From contig CAZVRK010000043.1 in assembly GCA_964629875.1 (NCBI GenBank), positions 1 to 9,588 of the forward strand: a stretch of 9,588 nucleotides of DNA. Reading direction: 5' to 3'. The notes beneath the pieces are model-generated. The model searched no databases and was not told where the DNA came from. It saw only the letters and a program-made list of their open reading frames with translations. Position numbers and translations under genes: made by a program. Positions 1 through 6,109 of the stretch are shown here, piece after piece. The DNA comes from UBA3495 sp964629875 (GTDB lineage: Bacteria > Chloroflexota > Dehalococcoidia > Lucifugimonadales > UBA3495). Every line of letters starts with the position of its first letter. Position 1 is the stretch's first letter.

Positions 1-2
1 CG

Positions 3-221
3 GTTTCTTGCGCATTCCTTGGGTTCGCCACGATAGGCCTAGCCATACTAATACAAAAGAATTTCCATATGTTAATTGCATTAGGAGCTATAGTAATCGG
101 AGTTATAGGAACAATATTGCCTGTAGCTAACTATGAGTCAGACTTAATGATAGTTCCATATCTGGGCCTATCACTACTATTGGTAACGCTGGGTATACTA
201 GTCCTAAGGACTAAATCGTAG
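3..221 (+). CDS. C-terminal fragment of an unidentified membrane protein
   Basis: The window opens inside a reading frame that runs 72 codons to a TAG stop at 219-221; the start lies upstream of the window. The visible part is strongly hydrophobic. It shows about three likely membrane segments: residues 1-18 of the fragment, about 24-45 (rich in Ile, Ala and Gly, ending near ILPVANYESD), and about 50-68 (YLGLSLLLVTLGILVL). It ends in a short basic tail, RTKS. No family motif is recognisable and the function is unknown. It is not obviously part of the transporter locus, because a tRNA gene on the other strand and a terminator-like hairpin separate the two. That it is coding is judged from the open frame and the coherent hydrophobic pattern ending just before a terminator-like hairpin. 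Confidence 0.6.
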   Translation, partial: VSCAFLGFATIGLAILIQKNFHMLIALGAIVIGVIGTILPVANYESDLMIVPYLGLSLLLVTLGILVLRTKS

Positions 222-266
222 CCTTAAATTCCATACAAAATCATTTAGATCATGAAAATGGTTAAA

Positions 267-296
267 AGAAGAGGGCCTATTATTAGGCCCTCTTCT
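267..296 (-). terminator. Strong hairpin terminator after tRNA-Pro, possibly bidirectional
   Basis: A perfect 13-bp inverted repeat (arms 267-279 and 284-296, arm sequence AGAAGAGGGCCTA) encloses a 4-base loop. Read on the minus strand it lies 16 bases beyond the 3' end of the tRNA and runs into a UCUUUU tract, as in an intrinsic terminator. On the plus strand it lies 45 bases after the membrane-protein stop, but the following bases (AAGCAC) are not U-rich. It therefore fits the tRNA best and may also stop the converging plus-strand transcript. Confidence 0.75.
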
Positions 297-312
297 AAGC
301 ACAAACTGTGCG

Positions 313-389
313 TGGTCGGGGCGGTCGGATTCGAACCGACGACCCCCTACACCCCATGCAGGTGCGCTACCGTGCTGCGCCACGCCCCG
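313..389 (-). tRNA. trnP: tRNA-Pro (anticodon GGG), CCA encoded
   Basis: The minus strand folds as a complete cloverleaf. The acceptor stem CGGGGCG/CGCCCCG is followed by discriminator A and an encoded CCA (315-313). The D stem is GCGC/GCGC. The anticodon stem CCTGC/GTAGG (one G-U pair) encloses the loop ATGGGGT, which puts GGG at positions 34-36 (bases 355-353). The variable loop has 5 bases, and the T stem GTCGG/CCGAC carries the loop TTCGAAT. The C at position 1 with discriminator A and the overall body match bacterial proline tRNAs. It decodes CCC and CCU. A strong hairpin follows its 3' end, so it is probably transcribed alone. Confidence 0.95.
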
Positions 390-399
390 ATACTGGGGT

Positions 400-428
400 A
401 TTTTACCAGATTTACCTAGTAAAATCAG
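400..428 (-). promoter_or_regulatory. Possible promoter of tRNA-Pro
   Basis: On the minus strand a TAAAAT box (405-400, five of six matches to the sigma-70 -10 consensus) lies 11 bases before the tRNA 5' end. A weak -35-like CTGATT (428-423) sits 17 bases further upstream. Transcription would start only a few bases ahead of the mature tRNA. The -35 match is poor, so this is tentative. Confidence 0.3.
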
Positions 429-552
429 GATAATGGTCCTCTTGTTATCTGAGGATGATTAGTAGCTTAACGGGAAGTCCAGTTTGTATTTTACTATTAG
501 CGTTTAGTATTTGTTTAACGAAATACAGATATTGATTTGAGAATATAAACCG

Positions 553-588
553 TTTTACATATATATTATTATATATGTATATGTAAAA
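553..588. repeat. AT-rich inverted repeat abutting the transporter promoter
   Basis: Arms TTTTACATAT (553-562) and ATATGTAAAA (579-588) form a perfect 10-bp inverted repeat around a 16-base centre made only of A, T and one G. The right arm ends one base before the TTGACA box at 589. That position suits a regulator operator or an AT-rich UP element. No specific regulator can be named from the sequence. Confidence 0.5.
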
Positions 589-617
589 TTGACAAAGCGT
601 TAGAAATTCACTACAGT
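589..617 (+). promoter_or_regulatory. Sigma-70-type promoter for the binding-protein/permease operon
   Basis: A perfect -35 box TTGACA (589-594) is followed by a 17-base spacer and a -10 box TACAGT (612-617, four of six consensus matches). A start near 624 would give a leader of about 140 bases before the first binding-protein gene at 767. The rest of 390-766 shows no credible gene. The leader contains a short direct repeat (638-660) and ends in a strong GGAGGAG ribosome-binding site (756-762). Confidence 0.6.
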
Positions 618-637
618 GCGCCAATCTAATCTTAATA

Positions 638-660
638 CCTAATTGTGGGAGCCTAATTGT
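638..660 (+). repeat. Short direct repeat in the operon leader
   Basis: The 9-mer CCTAATTGT occurs at 638-646 and again at 652-660, 14 bases start to start. It lies downstream of the proposed promoter, in the transcribed leader. It could be a binding site for a regulator or a chance repeat in AT-rich DNA. No riboswitch fold was recognised here. Confidence 0.3.
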
Positions 661-766
661 AAGTTATTCAAAAAAGTTGTCCTAGAAATTCCAAAGATTG
701 TTTTCTGGTCCAATATAGTGGTCTCTGTTTTTTAAAGCTCAATTACAGTTTGTCTGGAGGAGTGTT

Positions 767-2539
767 ATGAATAGTGAACTTGTTGTCTGGAAGAATCTAG
801 TTAAGTGGGTTCCATTGCTAATATTATCTGTTTCCCTAATGGCATGTGGATCCACGGCAGCACCTGAAGATACTACCCCGAAAGCCGATGTAGTGGTTAA
901 GGAGAGTTCTGGGTTAAAGATACCAACATCAACTCCTGCTACAGCTAAAGTTGAAGAAGGTAAAGCTAAACCGGTCGGCGTACTTAGAATAGCTCTAGAT
1001 GAAATTGGGCCTCCCAGATGGATACCTAAATTACAAGGTGCTCCTCAAAATAGCATCAATAACACTACCTTCACAGAATCGATATGGGCGAAGGGAACTG
1101 ACGGCTCGTTGGAAGGGGTTTTATTAGACTCTTGGGATATATCAGATGATGGTACTACCTGGACCTTGAGATTCAGGAAAGGTATCCCATTCCATTATGG
1201 CTACGGAGAATTTACCGCTAAGGATTTCATATGGACTATGGAAAACGCGGTAGAGGAGGGAACCGTAGAAGGCCAGGCTGAAAACTACCGTAAGCATTTC
1301 TTTAGTGAGGGCGGCGGTATGACCTTGTTGGATGATTATACCGTAGAAGTTGATACAGTTAATCCTGCACCTGATTTTACATGGCAGATAACTCTTGCAG
1401 CTGCTACTCAGATGGGCAAAGGCATATTTAGTAAGGCCTACTATGATGATGCTGGACCTGAGAATGCTGGTATACAGCAGGCCGTGGGTACTGGTCCGTG
1501 GCGAAGTCTTGCTCATGAAACGGGTGGAGTCTGGAAGTTTGATGCGGTAGCCGACCACTGGCGTAAACCGCCAGAGTTTGCGGAATTACACTATTTCGAA
1601 ATAGCAGAAGAATCGACTAGGTTGGCAAATTTCCAAGCGGGGCAGTTGGATACAGCCAAGTTTAATGTGGAATCTATAAATTCTTTAGAAAGCTCGTGTA
1701 AAGATTGTAAGTTTATGACATCTGTAGGGGGAGAACTGTTCATTAATATACATGGTCAGATGTATGTGGATCGGGATGATCTCCCAACTCCCAGAGATGG
1801 AGACTTGCCGTGGATATCGGCTAACCCGGATATAAATTCACCTGAATGGGATAATGCGCGCAAAGTCCGACAGGCTATGAACATAGCTATCGACAGAGAT
1901 TTACTAGTTGAAACGATCTTGCGAGGTAGAGGGGCTCCCGTACATGTGTGGGGATGGTTGGCTCATGAACCTCGCTTGGGTATGTTAGCCGACTTAAAAT
2001 ATGACTATGATCCAGACCAAGCTAAAGCCTTGCTTGCTGAAGCGGGTTATCCTGACGGGATAGAGTTGAATTTCGCGTTGACCAATCGTCCATACCCAGG
2101 AACTATCGAAACTGCGGAAGCCGTAGCAACTATGTGGGAAGAGGTTGGTATACGTACCACTCAAAGTCGACAGCCAATGTCAGCATTTCGCTCTAACTTC
2201 CCTGAGCGTTCTTGGGTCGGAGTTAATAGCCATGGCACGTCACCTGGCCCGGAACCAGTCGCGCGTTTCACTAATTTCCGGCCTGGGGTTGTAATCAATT
2301 ATGGTGCTGAGCATGACACCATAACGAATATGTCAGATGAAGCCGTAGCAACTATAGACGAAGAGGAAAGGTTCGAGATATCTCGTCAGATGAGTAAGTT
2401 CTTATTCGACCATGCTATGACTATCCCGACTGTAAGCGTGTATCAAGTATGGCCAGTAGGTCCTGAAATAGACGAATGGGAAATGGTCTGTTGTGTTACT
2501 AGAGTACCTTCTAACATTGAATATATACCGCATCGCTGA
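767..2539 (+). CDS. Family-5 ABC transporter solute-binding lipoprotein (first of two)
   Basis: This is a 590-residue extracytoplasmic binding protein of the SBP_bac_5 (peptide/nickel/opine) family. Such proteins capture a solute and hand it to the DppB/DppC channel. Residues 1-26 form a lipoprotein signal with lipobox LMAC, lipidation expected at Cys27, and then a low-complexity linker to about residue 70. The binding domain follows. Family hallmarks are the VRQAMNIAIDRDLLVETIL stretch near 367-385 and the YDPDQAKALLAEAGYPDG stretch near 414-431. A CxxC pair (Cys311, Cys314) and adjacent Cys575-Cys576 near the C-terminus are unusual for an exported binding protein. The ATG start has GGAGGAG four bases upstream. 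It is closely similar along its length to the next gene, eight bases away. The substrate cannot be told from sequence; peptides are the default for the family. Confidence 0.93.
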   Translation: MNSELVVWKNLVKWVPLLILSVSLMACGSTAAPEDTTPKADVVVKESSGLKIPTSTPATAKVEEGKAKPVGVLRIALDEIGPPRWIPKLQGAPQNSINNTTFTESIWAKGTDGSLEGVLLDSWDISDDGTTWTLRFRKGIPFHYGYGEFTAKDFIWTMENAVEEGTVEGQAENYRKHFFSEGGGMTLLDDYTVEVDTVNPAPDFTWQITLAAATQMGKGIFSKAYYDDAGPENAGIQQAVGTGPWRSLAHETGGVWKFDAVADHWRKPPEFAELHYFEIAEESTRLANFQAGQLDTAKFNVESINSLESSCKDCKFMTSVGGELFINIHGQMYVDRDDLPTPRDGDLPWISANPDINSPEWDNARKVRQAMNIAIDRDLLVETILRGRGAPVHVWGWLAHEPRLGMLADLKYDYDPDQAKALLAEAGYPDGIELNFALTNRPYPGTIETAEAVATMWEEVGIRTTQSRQPMSAFRSNFPERSWVGVNSHGTSPGPEPVARFTNFRPGVVINYGAEHDTITNMSDEAVATIDEEERFEISRQMSKFLFDHAMTIPTVSVYQVWPVGPEIDEWEMVCCVTRVPSNIEYIPHR

Positions 2540-2547
2540 GGTACGAA

Positions 2548-4170
2548 ATGAAATTTATTAATATTGCTTTTTACATTAATCGAAACTTAGTGGTTGCAAT
2601 GATTGCAGTGCTTGTATTGTTTATGATTGTGGCCTGTGGGACTGCTACAGATACTAGCAGTTCAGTTGTAAAAGAAAAACCAGTGGCTGCCGAGGCTAAG
2701 AGCGCACCCACTGCTGTGCCAGCTGATGCCACTGTAAAAGAAGAGGTCCAGGCATCTAGTGGAGAACTCAACATAGCTTACTCACAATTGGGGCCTCCCA
2801 AATTTATCCCTAAAGTACAAGGATCACCTCAGCAATCTATCAATATAGGTACTGTATGGGAATCAATGTGGCATACCGACAGNNNNNNNNNNNNNNNNNN
2901 NNNNNNNNNNNNNNNNNNNNNNNNNNNNNNNNNNNNNNNNNNNNNNNNNNNNNNNNNNNNNNNNNNNNNNNNNNNNNNNNNNAGTGGTCCCAGGTTCGAT
3001 TTGACCTGGTACTCAACATCAGCTTTGTTAACCGGAGCACTTCCCATAATGAGTAAATCTCATGTGGAAGATCTGGGGGAAGAACGGGCTACTATCGAAG
3101 ATCCGATTGGAACAGGACCATGGCAGAGTGTGGAACATAAATCATCTGAAATTTGGAAGTTGGAGGCCGTTAAAGACCATTGGCGCAAGACGCCAAACTT
3201 TGCTGAACTTAATATCTGGGAGATGGCTGAGGAATCGACACGTATAGCTAATTTCCAGTCTGGAAATATTGATAGTATGCACATGAGTTTGGAGTCGCTC
3301 CCGGTAGTAGAAAAAATTGAGGGCGTGAAATTTATTAGTCTGCCTGGTGGTGGCCAAACTCATATAAATATCCATGGACAAATGTATGTTGATAGAGATG
3401 ATTTGGGTACGCCACGCAATGGAGAATTACCATGGATTTCGAGCGATCCCGACACTAATTCCACCGAATGGGATAACGCTAGAAAAGTAAGGCAGGCACT
3501 TAATATTTCTCTTGATAGGGATCTTATAGTAGAGACTATTCTTGGTGGCGCTGGAAAAACAAACCATACATTCGGTTGGATGAATCATGAGGATAAATTG
3601 GGATCCCTTAATGAAACCCTGGTTTACAAATATGATCCTGAAGCCGCAAGAACACTTTTAGCTGAAGCTGGATATCCAGATGGATTTGAAATTAGTATGG
3701 CATTGACGACTCGTCCGTTCCCAGGCACTGTTCAGATGGGGGAAGTGGCCTGCACTATGTGGGAAGATATTAACGTCAGGTGTACCCAAACGCATAGTCC
3801 TATGTCTGCTTTCCGACCTAATTTCGTTGACCGTTCGTGGGAAGGACTTAACACTCATGGCGTGGGACCTTTACCGGAACCCTTAGTAACATACTCCAGT
3901 GCTATGGTCAGTGCAGGAGTAATTAACTACGGGATTGAGCACCCGTTCCTTGAGGATAAAATCGACAAGGCCATGAGCACTTTTGACACTGAAGAACGCT
4001 TCGCTGTTCAGCAAGAAGTGGCACAATGGGTTTTTGATAATGCTGTCATTATACCTATGTACAAAGTGGATTGGGTGTTTCCAGTTGGGCCTAGGATAGA
4101 TACATGGGATATGGCATGTTGCGATGCCAGGGCTTTGTTTGATCTCGAATATGTGCCTCATCGGAGATAA
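2548..4170 (+). CDS. Family-5 ABC transporter solute-binding lipoprotein (second copy, contains assembly gap)
   Basis: This is a paralogue of the preceding gene. The first 111 residues contain a signal peptide with lipobox IVAC (Cys30) and an Ala/Pro/Glu-rich linker. After the gap, 395 residues align continuously with the first copy from about its residue 198 to the end. They include HINIHGQMYVDRDDL, the NISLDRDLIVETIL stretch and the YDPEAARTLLAEAGYPDG stretch. The C-terminal adjacent cysteines (MACC) and the ending EYVPHR are also shared. The CxxC of the first copy is missing, while two other cysteines (in VACTMW and VRCTQ) appear only here. The alignment predicts about 590 residues in total, so about 85 residues are missing in the gap. 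The ribosome-binding site GAGGT overlaps the previous stop codon, suggesting translational coupling. It probably serves the same transporter with a different or overlapping solute range (inferred). Confidence 0.88.
   Translation: MKFINIAFYINRNLVVAMIAVLVLFMIVACGTATDTSSSVVKEKPVAAEAKSAPTAVPADATVKEEVQASSGELNIAYSQLGPPKFIPKVQGSPQQSINIGTVWESMWHTDXXXXXXXXXXXXXXXXXXXXXXXXXXXXXXXXXXSGPRFDLTWYSTSALLTGALPIMSKSHVEDLGEERATIEDPIGTGPWQSVEHKSSEIWKLEAVKDHWRKTPNFAELNIWEMAEESTRIANFQSGNIDSMHMSLESLPVVEKIEGVKFISLPGGGQTHINIHGQMYVDRDDLGTPRNGELPWISSDPDTNSTEWDNARKVRQALNISLDRDLIVETILGGAGKTNHTFGWMNHEDKLGSLNETLVYKYDPEAARTLLAEAGYPDGFEISMALTTRPFPGTVQMGEVACTMWEDINVRCTQTHSPMSAFRPNFVDRSWEGLNTHGVGPLPEPLVTYSSAMVSAGVINYGIEHPFLEDKIDKAMSTFDTEERFAVQQEVAQWVFDNAVIIPMYKVDWVFPVGPRIDTWDMACCDARALFDLEYVPHRR
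2883..2982. other. Assembly gap of 100 N inside the second binding-protein gene
   Basis: Exactly 100 N, the usual placeholder for a gap of unknown length. Alignment with the first binding protein puts about 85 residues (roughly 255-260 bases) here, so the true gap is probably larger than drawn. The flanking codons happen to stay in frame across 100 bases. Confidence 0.95.
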
Positions 4171-4176
4171 TAACTG

Positions 4177-5094
4177 ATGCAGAGATTCTTGTTACGCAGG
4201 TTGGCTTTAACGGTAGTCACCCTACTGCTTGTATCTCTGCTGATATTTCTAATGGCAAGAATATCAGGTGATCCTTCAACCCTGTTAATAGATGATTATG
4301 CTAGTGCTAAAACACTTGAGGATCTACGTATTTCTTTAGGTTTAGACAAATCATATACCGAACAATATTGGATATTTCTAAAGAATGCCGTTCGAGGCGA
4401 TTTTGGACAATCGATAGTCCAGAAGAGATCGGTAGGCTCTCTGATCACAGAGCGCTTAGTTGCTACTTTTCAGCTGGGACTAGCAGCATTCCTATTTTCT
4501 ATATTTGTTGGTGTGCCTCTAGGTGTGTTCTCAGCAATCAAAAGAGACAGTCTTATGGACCAACTTGGCAAGCTTGTTGCTCTAATAGGTCAATCGGCGC
4601 CACCTTTCTGGATTGGAATAATGCTCATGTTTTTCTTTGCAGTTCGATTGGGATGGGTTCCTCCATCAGGGCGGCAAGAAGCAACTAGTATCATATTGCC
4701 TGCAGTAACACTGGGCTGGTTTTTTGTGGCAGCCAATCTTCGCTTAGTAAGATCTGCGATGCTTGATGTCTTAGACTCAGAGTATATTAAATTGGCCCGC
4801 GCCAAAGGTGTGCCCAGGCCCAAGATAATTTGGAAACATGCATTTCGAAATGCATTGATACCACCGCTTACTTTTGCGGGTATTACCCTGGGGTCATTGA
4901 TTACGGGCTCATTGGTAGCTGAAACGGTATTTGCTTGGCCAGGACTAGGGCAGTTAGCTTATTTGGCAGTAAGGGATTCAGATTATCCATTATTACAGGG
5001 AGTAGTCATTACCTTTGCTGTGTTTTATCTCGCATCTAACCTATTGGTAGATGTACTCTACGCATACGTAGATCCTAGAATAAGATTTGGATAA
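4177..5094 (+). CDS. dppB: DppB/OppB-family ABC transporter permease
   Basis: This 305-residue inner-membrane subunit forms one half of the translocation channel and has the usual length for the family. It has about six membrane segments: near 9-27, 98-120, 133-156, 172-190, 230-250 and 274-295. The N-terminal signature QRFLLRRLALTVVTLLLVS and the region LRISLGLDKSYTEQYWIFL are typical of DppB. The cytoplasmic EAA loop, which docks on the ATPases, is at about 202-230 (EYIKLARAKGVP...FRNALIPPL). The C-terminal VDVLYAYVDPRIRFG is the standard family ending. It starts six bases after the preceding stop with only a weak GGAGA upstream, so it is probably translated by coupling. The dpp symbol denotes family only; the substrate is unknown. 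Confidence 0.93.
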   Translation: MQRFLLRRLALTVVTLLLVSLLIFLMARISGDPSTLLIDDYASAKTLEDLRISLGLDKSYTEQYWIFLKNAVRGDFGQSIVQKRSVGSLITERLVATFQLGLAAFLFSIFVGVPLGVFSAIKRDSLMDQLGKLVALIGQSAPPFWIGIMLMFFFAVRLGWVPPSGRQEATSIILPAVTLGWFFVAANLRLVRSAMLDVLDSEYIKLARAKGVPRPKIIWKHAFRNALIPPLTFAGITLGSLITGSLVAETVFAWPGLGQLAYLAVRDSDYPLLQGVVITFAVFYLASNLLVDVLYAYVDPRIRFG

Positions 5095-5107
5095 GTGGTA
5101 CACATAA

Positions 5108-6009
5108 ATGTTAGATAATGTAGTAGATTCCGATGCTCCCAAAGCGTCGTCTGTAACAATTCGAACAGTTTTCAGGAGGCTCCGTAGAACACCTGTTATT
5201 CCAGTATTTTTGCTCTCGTTGGTTGTGTTTGCTGGGGTATTTGCACCTTGGGTGGCTCCGGATAATCCAAGAAAAGGCGATTTAAGGGCACGTATGGCAC
5301 CGCCTGTCTGGGTTGAGTCAGGCACTGTAGAGCATATGCTTGGAACTGATCATTTAGGTAGAGATGTTCTTACCCGTGTGATATATGGCGCTAAGATTTC
5401 TCTGATAGTTGCAGCTGTAACCTTGAGTATAGGTGGCACTGTAGGAGTAGTTCTAGGTTTGATGGCAGGATGGTACGGTGGATGGATTGATGAAATAATT
5501 ATGCGCTTAGTAGATATTGCGTTGGCTGTTCCGCTGGTCCTCGTAGCCCTGGTAATGGTTGTTTCCATTGGAAAAGACTTTCCTGATTGGCTGGGTGGCC
5601 AAACAGGATTGATAGTTCTAGTTTTGGCTTCATGGATTTGGGTCAGGTTTGCTCGCATAGTTAGAGGAGAAGTTCTCCAGATTAAAAACATGGACTACGT
5701 GGCGTTGGCAAAAGTAGCAGGGGCCTCAACTCCAAGAATACTGGCTTTTCATATTTTTCCGGGTGTAATAAACACCCTAATAGTAGTCGCAACATTGCAA
5801 GTAGGATGGGTCATACTGGTAGAATCTACTCTGAGTTTTTTGGGAGCAGGCGTACCGCCGCCAACTCCTGCCTGGGGATCCATGGTTGCAGATGGTAGAG
5901 ATTATTTAGCGGGAGCTTGGTGGATTTCTACTATGCCTGGAGTAGCTATATTACTTACTGTAATATCGTTGAATTTATTTGGAGACTGGCTCAGAGACAA
6001 GTTGGATCC
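5108..6009 (+). CDS. dppC: DppC/OppC-family ABC transporter permease, 3' end lost in gap
   Basis: Partner permease to DppB. The visible 300 residues contain an N-terminal membrane segment (about 30-48), the family motif LGTDHLGRDVLTRVIYG (78-94), and further segments near 97-120, 135-152, 167-180, 215-240 and 273-292. The EAA loop is at about 196-224 (DYVALAKVAGASTPRILAFH). The last readable residues, NLFGDWLRDKLDP, are the usual family ending a few residues before the stop, so only a short tail is missing. The plus-strand frame stays open beyond the gap, but that stretch belongs to the opposite-strand gene and should not be joined to this protein. The start is 13 bases after dppB. Upstream ribosome-binding complementarity is weak. 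Confidence 0.92.
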
Positions 6010-6109
6010 NNNNNNNNNNNNNNNNNNNNNNNNNNNNNNNNNNNNNNNNNNNNNNNNNNNNNNNNNNNNNNNNNNNNNNNNNNNNNNNNNNNNNNNNNNN
6101 NNNNNNNNN
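6010..6109. other. Assembly gap of 100 N between convergent 3' ends
   Basis: Exactly 100 N, so the real length is unknown. From the left dppC needs only a few codons and a stop; from the right the OsmC-like gene needs only a few codons and a stop. The junction could therefore be short and probably holds a terminator for one or both genes. The link between the dppBC side and the osmC/dppDF side rests on scaffolding alone. Confidence 0.95.

Noticed and set aside
455..535. Small 26-codon hydrophobic ORF between the tRNA and the transporter operon
   Set aside because: The GAGG abuts the ATG with no spacing, it lies upstream of the likely promoter, and nothing supports expression.
1142..1558. Minus-strand ORF antisense to the first binding protein, and similar shadows in 2571-2774, 3060-3381, 3883-4161, 4590-4823 and 5350-5691
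   Set aside because: All overlap strongly supported genes in other frames, lack recognisable domains and have no ribosome-binding context.
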